DNA of 64,000 nt, taken from assembly GCA_022452035.1 (NCBI GenBank), contig JAKURV010000011.1:1-64000 (forward strand), given 5' to 3'. Every line of letters starts with the position of its first letter. Position 1 is the first letter of the stretch. Shown here in pieces: positions 8,373 to 16,805 of the stretch. The notes beneath the pieces were generated by a model. The model worked only from the letters and a program-made list of their open reading frames with translations, was not told the DNA's origin and ran no database searches. The stretch comes from Acidimicrobiales bacterium (GTDB taxonomy: Bacteria > Actinomycetota > Acidimicrobiia > Acidimicrobiales > MedAcidi-G1). Both the position numbers and the translations under genes were made by a program.

Positions 8373-9110
8373 TCAGGCGACCAGCGTGCCCACCGACTCC
8401 CCAGCGAGGATTGACCGGACGTTACCCGAGGCCATGAGGTCGAACATGACGATCGGGAGGTCGTTGTCCATACACAGCGTGATGGCCGTGGCATCCATGG
8501 CCCGGAGTCCCTTCTGGATCACGTCTAGGTAGCTGACCTGTTCGAGCCGGGTGGCCTCTGGGTCCACCTTGGGGTCTGCGGTGTAGATGCCATCGGTTCC
8601 TGAGTGGGTGCCCTTGAGAACCACGCCAGCCTCGATCTCGACGGCCCGCAGGGCAGCAGCCGTGTCGGTAGTAAAGAAGGGGTTGCCGGTCCCCCCGGCA
8701 AAGATCACGACCCGACCCTTCTCGAGGTGTCGGATGGCCCGGCGACGGATATACGGCTCGGCGATCTGCTCCATGTGGATGGCCGTTTGGACCCGGGTGG
8801 GCTGACCGAGCTGTTCAAGGGTGTCCTGGAGGGCCAGCGCGTTGATCGAAGTGGCGAGCATGCCCATGTAGTCGGCCTGGGCCCGGTCCATGCCGGCGCC
8901 AGCGCCGGACATGCCGCGCCAGATGTTGCCGCCGCCGACGACCACGGCGATGTCGACGTCGAACTCGGAGCGGACGTCGGAGATGTCCCGGGCGATCCGC
9001 CCGACGATCTCACCGTCGATGCCGTATCCGGCCTCGCCGGCGAACGCTTCGCCGGAGACCTTGAGGACGATCCGATCCCAGCGTGCCGGGATCCGATCGC
9101 CGGTGGTCAT
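8373..9110 (-). CDS. pyrH: Uridylate kinase (UMP kinase)
   Basis: Phosphorylates UMP to UDP in pyrimidine synthesis; a hexameric amino-acid-kinase-fold enzyme. Motifs seen: [11 protein letters not shown] (ATP site), [29 protein letters not shown] and [10 protein letters not shown] near the C-terminus. 245 residues. The ATG lies one base after the tsf stop (TGAGATG), with a G-rich stretch in the end of tsf acting as ribosome site, so translation is probably coupled to tsf. Confidence 0.96.
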   Translation of the reverse strand: MTTGDRIPARWDRIVLKVSGEAFAGEAGYGIDGEIVGRIARDISDVRSEFDVDIAVVVGGGNIWRGMSGAGAGMDRAQADYMGMLATSINALALQDTLEQLGQPTRVQTAIHMEQIAEPYIRRRAIRHLEKGRVVIFAGGTGNPFFTTDTAAALRAVEIEAGVVLKGTHSGTDGIYTADPKVDPEATRLEQVSYLDVIQKGLRAMDATAITLCMDNDLPIVMFDLMASGNVRSILAGESVGTLVA

Positions 9111-9111
9111 C

Positions 9112-9903
9112 TCAGGCCCCCAAGTAGGCCTGGGTGAACCTCTCGATGCTGCCACCGTTCAGGACGTCGGCTACCGAGGTCTTGTCGCCATGAAGTCCCT
9201 GCTCGAGGAGAACGGTGTCGCGGAACCAGCCGGTCAGCCGGCCCTCCACGATCTTGTCCCAGGCCTGTTCGGGCTTGCCCTCGGCCTTGGTGATCTCCAG
9301 CAGGGCGGCCCGCTCCCGCTCCACCAGATCGGAGGCGACCTCCTCGCGGGTGAGCACTGTGGGCTTGGCGAAGGCGATGTGGAGGGCTACCTGGTGGAGG
9401 GTCTCCTGGTCGACGCCCGAACCCTCGACCACCACGCCGTTCACGCCCCGCCCGTCCTGTACGTGGAGGTAAGTATCGAGCACGTTGCCCTCGGCCGCTT
9501 CGATAAGGGAGACCCGGCCGACCTCGACGTTTTCCTTGATGGTGAGACGGAGGTCGTCGATGGCCGTCGAGCGGGCCTCGACAGCCGCTTCGCCATCGGT
9601 CAGCACGGCGTTGACCAACTCGTCCACGAGAGACAAGAAGCCGTCTGACTTGGCCGAGAAGTCAGTCTCGCACTTGAGGTGGACTAGGGCGGCCCGGCGA
9701 CCATCGGAGACGAGGGCCACGGCGCCCTCGACATTTTCCCGGTCAGATCGGGTGGCTGCGTTGGCCAGGCCCTTCTCACGAAGTATCTGGGAGGCCGCCT
9801 CGAAGTCGCCGTCGCACTCGACTAGCGCCCTCTTGGCATCCATCATCCCGGCACCGGTGGCGTCGCGCAACGCCTTCACGTCCTTGGCGGCGATATCACC
9901 CAT
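9112..9903 (-). CDS. tsf: Elongation factor Ts
   Basis: Nucleotide exchange factor for EF-Tu. N-terminal UBA-like domain with the signature [18 protein letters not shown]; the core CETDF motif is present in a slightly altered context ([15 protein letters not shown]). About 263 residues. Start is ambiguous: an in-frame TTG six bases earlier overlaps the rpsB stop and has better Shine-Dalgarno spacing (AGGAG, 5 bases) than the ATG used here (11 bases). The protein differs by two residues only. Confidence 0.95.
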   Translation of the reverse strand: MGDIAAKDVKALRDATGAGMMDAKRALVECDGDFEAASQILREKGLANAATRSDRENVEGAVALVSDGRRAALVHLKCETDFSAKSDGFLSLVDELVNAVLTDGEAAVEARSTAIDDLRLTIKENVEVGRVSLIEAAEGNVLDTYLHVQDGRGVNGVVVEGSGVDQETLHQVALHIAFAKPTVLTREEVASDLVERERAALLEITKAEGKPEQAWDKIVEGRLTGWFRDTVLLEQGLHGDKTSVADVLNGGSIERFTQAYLGA

Positions 9904-9905
9904 GG

Positions 9906-10877
9906 TCAAGCCTGCTCCTCGTCGGTGCTCTCGACCAGGGCGTCCGCCTCGGCGACTGACTCTTCGGTCTCGGTAGAAGCCTCACCGGCCGCTTCTTCGG
10001 CGACCGGGGCTTCGGTGGGCAAATCCTCAGCACCCGCGTCCTCGTCGTCGCCAGCCCCTGCCACGGTGGAGGCCACCCGGGCCTCGCGCTCGACCGACTC
10101 AGAAGCCGCTTCGTCGCGAGCCTTGGTTTGCTCGGCGGCCCGATCCTCTGCATCCAGCGACGGTCCATCGTCCTTGCCGGCGCTGCGGGAGTTAAGGATG
10201 AAGCGACCCTCCTCGACGGCATCGGCCACCACGCGGCATAGCAGGCTGCCTGACCGAATGGCATCGTCGTTGCCGGGAATGAGGTACTGGATGACGTCTG
10301 GGTTGCAGTCGGTGTCGACGACGGCCACCACCGGGATGCCCAGCTTGTTGGCCTCGGTTACGGCGATGTGCTCCCGCACGGTGTCGAGCACGAAGATGGC
10401 GTCGGGCAGGCGCTCCATCTCCTGGATACCGCTCAGGTTGCGCTCAAGCTTCTCGAGCTCGCGGCCCAGCATGAGGGCTTCCTTCTTGGGCATGGCGTCA
10501 AACTCGCCGGAATCCCGCATGCGCTGGTACTCCTGCATCTTGGAGACGCGCTTGGAGATCGTCTGGAAATTGGTGAGCATGCCGCCCAGCCAGCGCTGGT
10601 TCACGTAGGGCATGCCGCACTTCTCGGCGTAGGAGCGGATGGCGTCCTGGGCCTGGCGCTTCGTGCCGACAAACAGCACCCGACCACCGTCAGCGACAAG
10701 ATCGCGGACGAAGGTGTAGGAAGACTCGATCCGCTCGAGGGTCTGCTGGAGATCGATGATGTAGATCCCCGACCGCTCGCCGTGGATAAACCTCTTCATC
10801 CGCGGGTCCCAGCGCCGGGTCTGGTGTCCGAAGTGGACGCCCGCCTCGAGCAGCTGCTTCATGGTCACGACAGCCAT
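9906..10877 (-). CDS. rpsB: 30S ribosomal protein S2 with acidic C-terminal tail
   Basis: Universal small-subunit protein. Canonical start [22 protein letters not shown] and the [25 protein letters not shown] and [10 protein letters not shown] motifs end near residue 235. A further tail of nearly 90 residues, rich in Ala/Glu/Asp, follows the globular domain. The ATG is set by the conserved N-terminus and a GGGAGA element upstream. First gene of the rpsB-tsf-pyrH-frr-cdsA run, with its own promoter and a leader of about 110 bases. Confidence 0.97.
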   Translation of the reverse strand: MAVVTMKQLLEAGVHFGHQTRRWDPRMKRFIHGERSGIYIIDLQQTLERIESSYTFVRDLVADGGRVLFVGTKRQAQDAIRSYAEKCGMPYVNQRWLGGMLTNFQTISKRVSKMQEYQRMRDSGEFDAMPKKEALMLGRELEKLERNLSGIQEMERLPDAIFVLDTVREHIAVTEANKLGIPVVAVVDTDCNPDVIQYLIPGNDDAIRSGSLLCRVVADAVEEGRFILNSRSAGKDDGPSLDAEDRAAEQTKARDEAASESVEREARVASTVAGAGDDEDAGAEDLPTEAPVAEEAAGEASTETEESVAEADALVESTDEEQA

Positions 10878-10993
10878 GCCGTGGTCTCCCTTCCCATCGG
10901 TTCGTCTCGCCCCCACCTCGCGCCCGAGGGCGACCGTGGGTGGGTGGGGGTGTTCTGGTCTGGTCCGACACTCGGTGTGCGAACCGGGGACAA

Positions 10994-11022
10994 AGTGTAC
11001 CGGTGCCTGCTGGGAATCAGTT
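10994..11022 (-). promoter_or_regulatory. Putative rpsB promoter
   Basis: On the minus strand TACACT (10994-10999) makes a good -10 box, with a weak -35 (AACTGA) 17 bases upstream. Transcription would start near 10987, leaving a leader of about 110 bases that is C- and G-rich and could fold for autoregulation by S2. No other gene lies in the 10878-11043 gap. Confidence 0.45.
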
Positions 11023-11043
11023 CGGTGACCCCTGACTAACGAG

Positions 11044-11379
11044 TCAAAGGACCTCTCGGGTGTAGCGGACCACGGCCTCGATCTCGACAGTCGTGTACCG
11101 GCCCCGGAAACCGGGCATCCCTCCCCGGCCGTCCTCCACAACCGTTAGTTGGTCCTGGATGTCGGTGAATCGGTCCTCCACCGCCCGCATCGACGGACCA
11201 CGACCTCCCGAACCGTCCGGAGCATGGCAGGAGGCGCAGGATCGCCCCCAAACATCCCGGCCCAGGACGAGGACGGGGTCGGCCGACCCCGTGTCAGTTC
11301 CGGGTACGAGCGGAGGAGCCCCGGCACAGGCCGAAGCGAGCAGGAGGACGACAAGAGCGGCCGAAGGGTGGGGACGCAT
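11044..11379 (-). CDS. Predicted class I cytochrome c lipoprotein
   Basis: Small exported haem protein, probably an electron carrier anchored to the outer face of the membrane. It has a 17-residue lipoprotein signal with lipobox LLASAC (lipidated Cys18), a single haem site CASCH (Cys48, Cys51, His52) and a likely distal ligand Met88 in GGMPGF. 111 residues. No oxidase, reductase or maturation gene is nearby, so its partner is unknown. It is divergent from the tiny gene at 11404. A TATCGT hexamer 10 bases upstream could be its -10 box, overlapping that gene's promoter on the other strand. Confidence 0.85.
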   Translation of the reverse strand: MRPHPSAALVVLLLASACAGAPPLVPGTDTGSADPVLVLGRDVWGRSCASCHAPDGSGGRGPSMRAVEDRFTDIQDQLTVVEDGRGGMPGFRGRYTTVEIEAVVRYTREVL

Positions 11380-11391
11380 GGCATGGGCGAC

Positions 11392-11397
11392 GATACT
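11392..11397 (+). promoter_or_regulatory. Putative -10 box of the 36-residue membrane protein (leaderless)
   Basis: GATACT ends 6 bases before the ATG at 11404 and overlaps, on the other strand, the TATCGT candidate -10 of the cytochrome gene. Confidence 0.45.
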
Positions 11398-11403
11398 GAC
11401 GCC

Positions 11404-11514
11404 ATGGGCTTCGACCCCCAGCGCTCACACCGACGACGACCGAGCGACGTGCTCTACGTTGGGGCAACCGTCGTCATCGGCATCCTGCTCGTGGCCTGGG
11501 CGCTCTTTCGGTAA
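11404..11514 (+). CDS. Small single-span membrane protein, unknown function
   Basis: A 36-residue protein: a basic, polar N-terminus (about 17 residues ending RRRPSD) followed by one hydrophobic helix (VLYVGATVVIGILLVAWALF) that ends the protein. By the positive-inside rule the N-terminus would be cytoplasmic. No family recognised. The ATG is chosen because of the GATACT -10-like box 6 bases upstream; longer in-frame starts would run through the divergent cytochrome gene. It is followed 28 bases later by another small same-strand gene. Probably real but short. Confidence 0.5.
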   Translation: MGFDPQRSHRRRPSDVLYVGATVVIGILLVAWALFR

Positions 11515-11541
11515 CCGATGCCAGGCCGAGGAGGTCGTGAG

Positions 11542-11736
11542 GTGGAAGACCCGGAGATCCTGGGAGAGTTGGAGGAACGTTTCGTCCAGCCGTACCAGGC
11601 CACCAAGACCTACTTGTGTCCAGGCTGTAACCGGGAGATTCCCCCCGGTCTCGGCCACATGGTCATCCTGCCGGTCGACGCCCCCGACCTTCGCCGGCAC
11701 TGGCACCGCGGGTGCTGGGTCGGACGCCAGCGCTGA
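11542..11736 (+). CDS. Small Cys/His protein conserved in Actinobacteria, unknown function
   Basis: A 64-residue protein with a possible metal site: TYLCPGCNREIPPG provides a CxxC pair and the C-terminal RRHWHRGCW adds His and Cys. The QPYQATKTYLCPGC...IPPG...GH...VDAPDLRRHWH pattern resembles a short family found across Actinobacteria, sometimes labelled ATP/GTP-binding without support. The GTG start is decided by GAGGAGG 7 bases upstream; an in-frame ATG at 11518 would add 8 residues. Convergent with rplS. Function not known. Confidence 0.72.
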   Translation: MEDPEILGELEERFVQPYQATKTYLCPGCNREIPPGLGHMVILPVDAPDLRRHWHRGCWVGRQR

Positions 11737-11755
11737 CCCGTTCGAACCGGAACGG

Positions 11756-12103
11756 TCAGAACTCCCGCTTCTCCTTGACCTTGGCCCGCTTCCCAATCCG
11801 GTCGCGTAGGTAGTAGAGCTTCGCCCGACGGACGTCACCCCTGCTGAGCACCTCGATGTGGTCGATGATCGGCGAATGGACTGGGAAGGTCCGCTCCACT
11901 CCCACGCCGAAGCTGAGCTTGCGCACCGTGAAGGTCTCCCGAACACCGCTGCCCTGGCGCTTGATGACCACGCCCTCGAACAGCTGGACGCGCTGGCGGT
12001 TGCCCTCCACCACGCGAACGTGCACCTTCAAGGTGTCGCCGGCACCGAAGTCGGGAACGTCGTCTCGGAGGTTCTCATGGTCGACGAGATCGGTGGGCTG
12101 CAT
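11756..12103 (-). CDS. rplS: 50S ribosomal protein L19
   Basis: Large-subunit protein at the 30S/50S interface. 115 residues with all family landmarks: [56 protein letters not shown] and the basic end [21 protein letters not shown]. Last gene of rpsP-khpA-rimM-trmD-rplS. A 169-base gap from trmD leaves room for a structured leader. Confidence 0.97.
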   Translation of the reverse strand: MQPTDLVDHENLRDDVPDFGAGDTLKVHVRVVEGNRQRVQLFEGVVIKRQGSGVRETFTVRKLSFGVGVERTFPVHSPIIDHIEVLSRGDVRRAKLYYLRDRIGKRAKVKEKREF

Positions 12104-12124
12104 GGCTCGTCCTCGAGAGGCCGG

Positions 12125-12145
12125 GTCCGGAGAAGCGATCCGGAC
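12125..12145 (-). promoter_or_regulatory. Hairpin in the trmD-rplS spacer
   Basis: Perfect 7-bp stem (GTCCGGA / TCCGGAC) with a 7-base loop, ending 22 bases before the rplS ATG. There is no U-tract. It could belong to an L19 leader that tunes rplS relative to trmD. The rest of 12146-12272 holds no gene. Confidence 0.4.
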
Positions 12146-12272
12146 GGATTCGTGGACCGACCCGGAAGCGAATCGGCAGGATCTGCGGCCCGCTTCACGG
12201 ACCGGTCGGCCAGCATACGGCCAGCAGCAGCTGACGACACCGGCACCAGTCGGTCCCGCCATGTCGTCCGAC

Positions 12273-13007
12273 TTAGTCCCCGCCCTGACCGAACTCCTCT
12301 AGGAGCGCCTGATCGGCTTCGGTGAGTCCACCTCGGCGCTCGATGAGGTCCGGTCGGAGGGCCAAGGTACGGACCAGCGCCCCGGCCCGACGCCAGCGGG
12401 CCACCCGCCCGTGATCGCCGGAACGCAATACCTCGGGCACCTCCATGCCCCGGAAGTCGGCCGGGCGTGTGTAGTGCGGATACTCCAACAGCCCGTCGGC
12501 AAACGACTCGTCGTCGGGAGAGGCCTCGTTGCCCAGCACACCCGGGCGGAGTCGAGCCACCGCCTCCATGATTGCCAACGCCGCCAACTCGCCACCGGCC
12601 AGCACGAAGTCACCCAGCGATACCTCGTCGTCGCACAGCCCGGTCCGGATTCGCTCGTCGACGCCCTCGTAGCGGCCGCACAACAGAGAGAAACCGTCGA
12701 GGGCGGCCAACTCAGCCGCTACCGACTGGTCGAAGCGCCGTCCACCCGGGCCTAGCAGGATCAGCGGTCGTGGTGGGTCAACTGCCTCGACAGCGGCGAA
12801 CACCGGCTCGGGCATCATGACCATGCCGGCCCCACCCCCGAACGGACTGTCGTCGATCGTGCGGTGTGCATCCTCGGTGGCCAGGCGGAGGTCGTGGGCC
12901 CGCACGTCGAGGTGACCGGCCACTCCGGCCCGACCCAGGATGCTCTCTCCCGCGTACGCCTCGACCATTCCGGGAAAGATCGTGAAGACGTCGATCCGAA
13001 GCGTCAC
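12273..13007 (-). CDS. trmD: tRNA (guanine-N1)-methyltransferase
   Basis: Methylates G37 of tRNAs next to the anticodon; a SPOUT-fold dimer with a trefoil-knot SAM site. Diagnostic stretches: [65 protein letters not shown] and [18 protein letters not shown]. 244 residues. The GTG start overlaps the rimM stop by 4 bases (GTGA) behind GGGGGAGG, so the pair is coupled. Confidence 0.97.
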   Translation of the reverse strand: MTLRIDVFTIFPGMVEAYAGESILGRAGVAGHLDVRAHDLRLATEDAHRTIDDSPFGGGAGMVMMPEPVFAAVEAVDPPRPLILLGPGGRRFDQSVAAELAALDGFSLLCGRYEGVDERIRTGLCDDEVSLGDFVLAGGELAALAIMEAVARLRPGVLGNEASPDDESFADGLLEYPHYTRPADFRGMEVPEVLRSGDHGRVARWRRAGALVRTLALRPDLIERRGGLTEADQALLEEFGQGGD

Positions 13008-13531
13008 GGGGCACCTCCCCCGTCACCAACGAAATCATCGTCGAGCAAACCGGCTGGCACCTCTACGTCGATGCGGATGCCGGGCTCAAAGCCCACGAGG
13101 AAGGCCAGCGGGACTAGCCGACCGTCGTCCAACTCCAGGAGATCGCTGGCTGGGTTGTCGATTAGGGCAATCACCGTGCCGTGTTCGGCACCGTGCTGGT
13201 CGACGACCGTCGCCCCGACCAGCTCATGAACCCAGAGGGTCTCGTCGTCGGCATCGAGGATCGGCGAGGCTGACAGCACCACCCCGCGCCAGGCCTCGGC
13301 AGCGTCCCGGCCGTCGATTCGGTCGAACCGGACCAGGTGGCGGTGCTGGTGAGGTCGGCTGGACACCACAGTCAGCGGCCCGCGCCCGGTCTCCAGTACC
13401 GATCCGGGGTCCAGCCGCTCCAGGCGCTGGGTGACGAGGCTGACAACTACCTCCCCACGAACACCGTGGGGCTTGTCGATCCGGCCGATCTCGAGAAGGG
13501 CCGGACCGTCGGGGTCCGACCGGCCGTCCAT
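13004..13531 (-). CDS. rimM: 16S rRNA processing protein RimM
   Basis: Assists maturation of the 30S head by binding S19. N-terminal RimM domain begins EIGRIDKPHGVRGEVVV; a PRC-barrel-like second half contains LWVHELVGATVVD, IDNPASDLLEL and VPLAFLVGFEPG. 175 residues. The ATG lies 7 bases beyond the khpA stop; the upstream in-frame extension is not conserved. It overlaps trmD. Confidence 0.94.
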   Translation of the reverse strand: MDGRSDPDGPALLEIGRIDKPHGVRGEVVVSLVTQRLERLDPGSVLETGRGPLTVVSSRPHQHRHLVRFDRIDGRDAAEAWRGVVLSASPILDADDETLWVHELVGATVVDQHGAEHGTVIALIDNPASDLLELDDGRLVPLAFLVGFEPGIRIDVEVPAGLLDDDFVGDGGGAP

Positions 13532-13538
13532 CGGACAG

Positions 13539-13787
13539 TCAGTCGACGAAGTCGACGTCGATCTCGGTCTCGTCGCGGACCGCGGCGGCCCGGACAATGG
13601 TCCGGATGGCGTTGGCCACCCGGCCGCGACGGCCGATAACCCGGCCCATGTCGCCGTCAGCGACGGTCACTGAGAAGGTGCACCGCTCCTCGCCCGACGT
13701 CTCGATGCGGACCTCGTCCGGCTCTTCGACGATCGACTTGATCAGGTACTCGAGGACTCCCTCGGCGGTCTTGGCTTCAGCGCTCAT
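13539..13787 (-). CDS. khpA: KH-domain RNA-binding protein KhpA
   Basis: One-domain KH protein of 82 residues with the GRRGRVANAIR form of the GxxG loop and the VRIETSGEERCTFSVTVADGDMGRVIG core. In other bacteria KhpA pairs with KhpB (Jag) and affects cell elongation and RNA metabolism. No khpB is in the window. Its ATG overlaps the rpsP stop (ATGA) behind AGGAGG, giving tight coupling in the rpsP-khpA-rimM-trmD order. Confidence 0.93.
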   Translation of the reverse strand: MSAEAKTAEGVLEYLIKSIVEEPDEVRIETSGEERCTFSVTVADGDMGRVIGRRGRVANAIRTIVRAAAVRDETEIDVDFVD

Positions 13788-14188
13788 GATGCGTCCTCCT
13801 CGGACTCCTCGGCAGGAGCCTCCTCAGCGGCCTCTTCAACGGCCTCATCAACGGCCTCTTCAACGGCCTCATCAACCGGTGCCGGCACAGCAGGGGCGAC
13901 TGGCGCCGCGGTGACGCTGGTACCCACTGGCTGACCCTTGAACTCGTCCCAAGCCCCGGTGATCTTCAGGAGCTTCTCGACGCGCTCGGTTGGCTGGGCG
14001 CCGTTGCGGAGCCACTCGACGGCCTTCTCGTTGTCGATCTCGATGACGGACGGATCACGGCGGGGGTCGTAGAAACCGACCGCCTCGATGATCCGCCCGT
14101 TGCGCGCCTTGCGCGAGTCGGCGGCCACCACACGGTAGGTCGGCTGCTTCTTCTTACCCATCCGCATCAGGCGGAGCTTCACGGCCAC
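13784..14188 (-). CDS. rpsP: 30S ribosomal protein S16 with acidic repeat tail
   Basis: S16 is an early-assembling 30S protein. AVKLRLMRMGKKKQPTYRVV, GRIIEAVGFYDPR and WLRNGAQPTERVEKLL mark the normal domain of about 85 residues. A 45-residue Ala/Glu/Val tail follows, partly made of a perfect 24-bp tandem repeat. The GTG start gives the conserved (M)AVK N-terminus. First gene of its run, preceded by a structured spacer after ffh. Confidence 0.97.
   Translation of the reverse strand: MAVKLRLMRMGKKKQPTYRVVAADSRKARNGRIIEAVGFYDPRRDPSVIEIDNEKAVEWLRNGAQPTERVEKLLKITGAWDEFKGQPVGTSVTAAPVAPAVPAPVDEAVEEAVDEAVEEAAEEAPAEESEEDAS
13828..13875 (-). repeat. Two perfect 24-bp tandem repeats within rpsP
   Basis: The two adjacent, identical 24-bp copies encode an eight-residue acidic unit (EAVDEAVE in register) in the S16 tail. 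The length of this tail is expected to vary between relatives. Confidence 0.9.
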
Positions 14189-14215
14189 GTCGGTACCACT
14201 CTCTTCTCGTGTGTG

Positions 14216-14237
14216 GCCCCGCACGGTCTGGCGGGGC
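14216..14237 (-). promoter_or_regulatory. Stem-loop just upstream of rpsP
   Basis: Perfect 7-bp GC stem (GCCCCGC / GCGGGGC) with an 8-base loop, ending 28 bases before the rpsP GTG. No U-tract. It stacks after the larger hairpin at 14249-14291 and may be part of an S16 leader. Confidence 0.45.
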
Positions 14238-14248
14238 AGGGATCGGGG

Positions 14249-14291
14249 CACGGCAGACTATGCACCCCTTCGGTCCGCACAGTCTGCCGTG
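14249..14291 (-). terminator. Strong hairpin between ffh and rpsP
   Basis: Perfect 11-bp stem (CACGGCAGACT / AGTCTGCCGTG) enclosing a 21-base loop that contains a CTTCGG segment. It lies 80 bases past the ffh stop. Without a U-tract it may be a Rho-type or processing barrier, or the first element of an rpsP leader. The spacer 14189-14369 has no gene and does not match SRP RNA. Confidence 0.5.
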
Positions 14292-14369
14292 ACGCGGCCC
14301 ATTTTCCAGCCCCTCCGGTCGGAAGCCACGAATGACGGCCGTCTCACCGACCGGACCCAGTGCTCGGAA

Positions 14370-15821
14370 TCAGCTCTTCGGCCGGTCCAGGCCGCCGCCC
14401 AGCAACCCCGGAACGTTCGTCTCATCACCCAAACCGGGTAGGGAGAGCCCCTTCTTACGGTCCACCGGGACTGGGCCCCGGGCCGTGGTCCGCCCACCGC
14501 CTCCCTTCCGACCCTTCCGGACCTTCTTCTTCGTCGCACCCCGACCACCCATTTGCTTCATCATCTTCCGCATCTCACGGAACTGCTTGACCAGCTGGTT
14601 GATCTCCCCTGCCTGGGTGCCGCTGCCCCGGGCGATCCGGGCCCGACGTGAGCCGTCGATGATGTCGGGATCAAACCTCTCAGCCGGGGTCATCGAGTTG
14701 ATGATCCCCTCGATCCGGTCGATACGCCCATCATCGACGTCGACGTCGCCCATCTGCTGCGCCATGCCCGGCACCATGCCCATCAGGTTGCTGATTGGCC
14801 CCATCTGGCGGAGTGCTCGGATCTGGTCCAGGAAGTCGTCCAGCGTGAAGGTGCCCTCCAACATCCGGGCAGCCGCCGCCTCAGTTTGCTCCTTCTCGAA
14901 GGTCTCCTCGGCCTTCTCGATGAGTGTCTCCACATCACCCATTCCCAGGATCCGCCCAGCTAGGCGGTCCGGATGAAAGGTTTCGAAGTCCTCTAGGCCC
15001 TCCCCCGTCGAGGCGAAGGCAACCGGGCGACCAACCACCTCTTTGATGCTCAGGGCCGCACCACCACGGGCATCGCCGTCGAGCTTGGTGAGAACCAGAG
15101 CATCTAGGCCCAGGCGAGCGTGGAAGGCCTCAGCCGTTGACACCGCGTCCTGGCCGGTCATGGCATCGATGACCAGGAACGTGTGGTGGGGCTCCAACAC
15201 TCCGGACACCTCGGCCACCTCGGCCATGAGGTCGTCGTCGATGGCTAGACGCCCCGCCGTGTCGCAGACCACGACGTCGCGTCCCAGCCGGGCCGCCTCG
15301 GCCAGGCCAGCCCTGGCAACGGCCACCGGATCCGACGGCTCGCTGAACACCGGGACGCCGATGCGGTCGCCCAGGGTCCGCAACTGCTCGACGGCCGCCG
15401 GCCGCTGGAGGTCGGCCCCGATCAGTATCGGGTTACGTCCCCGGGCCTTGTACCACCGAGCCAACTTGGCCGCCGTGGTCGTCTTGCCCGCTCCCTGCAG
15501 GCCCGCCAGGAGAACCACGGTCGGCGGCTTCGAGGCATACGGAAGGCGGGCCGCCTCGCCGCCCAGGATCTCGGTGAGCTCCTCGAGAACGATCTTCACC
15601 ACCTGCTGGCCAGGGTTGAGCGCACCAGCCAACTCGGCGCCCACAGCGCGCTCCCGGATCCGGTCCTGAAGGGTGCGCGCCACCTCCAGGTGGACGTCGG
15701 CCTCCAGGAGCGCCACCCGAACCTCTCGGAGGAACTCGTCGACGTCGTCGGGACCCAGGCGACCCTTACCACGGACCCTCCGCAGGATCCCCTCGAAACG
15801 GTTGGTCAGGCTCTCAAACAC
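14370..15821 (-). CDS. ffh: Signal recognition particle protein Ffh
   Basis: SRP54 GTPase that binds signal sequences and 4.5S RNA and docks on FtsY. N domain then G domain with LAGLQGAGKTTTAAKLA (P-loop), DTAGRLAIDDDL and TKLDGDARGG; the C-terminal M domain (about 300-430) is Met-rich (ALRQMGPISNLMGMVPGMAQQM, MRKMMKQMGG). 483 residues. The GTG start has GGAGG 7 bases upstream and matches the family start FESLTNRFEGIL. Follows ftsY by 22 bases, so SRP and receptor are co-transcribed. Confidence 0.97.
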   Translation of the reverse strand: MFESLTNRFEGILRRVRGKGRLGPDDVDEFLREVRVALLEADVHLEVARTLQDRIRERAVGAELAGALNPGQQVVKIVLEELTEILGGEAARLPYASKPPTVVLLAGLQGAGKTTTAAKLARWYKARGRNPILIGADLQRPAAVEQLRTLGDRIGVPVFSEPSDPVAVARAGLAEAARLGRDVVVCDTAGRLAIDDDLMAEVAEVSGVLEPHHTFLVIDAMTGQDAVSTAEAFHARLGLDALVLTKLDGDARGGAALSIKEVVGRPVAFASTGEGLEDFETFHPDRLAGRILGMGDVETLIEKAEETFEKEQTEAAAARMLEGTFTLDDFLDQIRALRQMGPISNLMGMVPGMAQQMGDVDVDDGRIDRIEGIINSMTPAERFDPDIIDGSRRARIARGSGTQAGEINQLVKQFREMRKMMKQMGGRGATKKKVRKGRKGGGGRTTARGPVPVDRKKGLSLPGLGDETNVPGLLGGGLDRPKS

Positions 15822-15843
15822 CGTGCGGCCTCCTGAACCCGTC

Positions 15844-16749
15844 TCAGGCCGGAACGTCGGCCGCGAACAGGGCGTCCACGAACTCCTCGGGATCAAACGG
15901 CACCAGGTCGTCCACGCCCTCTCCCACCCCGACCAACTTCACCGGGATGCCGAGGTCGTCCTGAACGGCCACCACGATCCCCCCGCGCGCTGAACCGTCC
16001 AACTTGGTCAGCACAATTCCGGTCACATCGACGGCCTCGGCGAACTGTCGAGCCTGAACCAGACCGTTCTGGCCGGTCGTGGCGTCGATGACCAGGAGGG
16101 TCTCGGTGACCGTACCGGCCCCCTTATCAGCCACCCGCCGAACCTTGGATAGCTCGTCCATGAGGTTGGCCTTCGTGTGGACCCTCCCTGCGGTGTCGGC
16201 CAGCACAAGGTCGGCCCCCCGAGATGCTGCATGGGCCACGGCGTCATACACCACCGAGCTGGGGTCGGCACCCTCGGCGCCCCGCACCACGGTCGAACCC
16301 GACCGGTCGGCCCACAGCGACAGCTGGTCAGCCGCCGCGGCCCGGAACGTATCGCCAGCAGCGAACACCAGCCGGCGACCGGACACCGACTCCCTGTAAC
16401 CCAGCTTGCCGATGGTCGTCGTCTTGCCGACGCCGTTCACGCCAACAAACAGCCAAACCGACGGCTCGCCCCCGAGGGCCAGATCACGATCCGCCTCGCC
16501 TAGTCGGGCCAGGAGCTCCACCTTGAGCAGCCTCAGCAGGCCATCGGCGTCAGCTACCCCCTCGCGTCCCACCCGCTTCCGGAGGCCGTCGACTAGGGCA
16601 TCGGTGGTGACCACACCCACATCAGCCAGAAGCAGGGCGTCGGCCAGGCCCTCCCACGTGGAGTCGTCGATCGACGAACTGTTCCGCACCGGCGCAAGGT
16701 GTGTGGACCAGGCATCGCGAGCGCGACCAAGGCGGGAGCGGAGACCCAT
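15844..16749 (-). CDS. ftsY: SRP receptor GTPase FtsY (NG-only form)
   Basis: Docks SRP-ribosome complexes on the membrane. Full NG domain: GVNGVGKTTTIGKLG (P-loop), FAAGDTFRAAAADQL, LADTAGRVHTKANLM, TKLDGSARGG and GVGEGVDDLVPFDPEEFVDALF. At 301 residues it lacks the long acidic N-terminal A domain of E. coli FtsY and starts almost directly with the N domain, so membrane contact probably relies on the basic first helix. TAGGAT lies 9 bases before the ATG with no Shine-Dalgarno. Confidence 0.96.
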   Translation of the reverse strand: MGLRSRLGRARDAWSTHLAPVRNSSSIDDSTWEGLADALLLADVGVVTTDALVDGLRKRVGREGVADADGLLRLLKVELLARLGEADRDLALGGEPSVWLFVGVNGVGKTTTIGKLGYRESVSGRRLVFAAGDTFRAAAADQLSLWADRSGSTVVRGAEGADPSSVVYDAVAHAASRGADLVLADTAGRVHTKANLMDELSKVRRVADKGAGTVTETLLVIDATTGQNGLVQARQFAEAVDVTGIVLTKLDGSARGGIVVAVQDDLGIPVKLVGVGEGVDDLVPFDPEEFVDALFAADVPA

Positions 16750-16758
16750 GGGAGGCGC

Positions 16759-16764
16759 ATCCTA
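16759..16764 (-). promoter_or_regulatory. Putative -10 box of ftsY
   Basis: TAGGAT ends 9 bases before the ftsY ATG. The spacing is slightly long for a strictly leaderless start, but no Shine-Dalgarno is present. Confidence 0.45.
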
Positions 16765-16805
16765 CCGGTGGGGTCCGAACCCACCCCGGGGCACCAACCG
16801 GCGCG

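Noticed and set aside
14189-14369. SRP RNA (ffs) next to ffh
   Set aside because: The conserved GGUCAGG...GGAAGCAGCC domain IV sequence is absent from both strands of the spacer.
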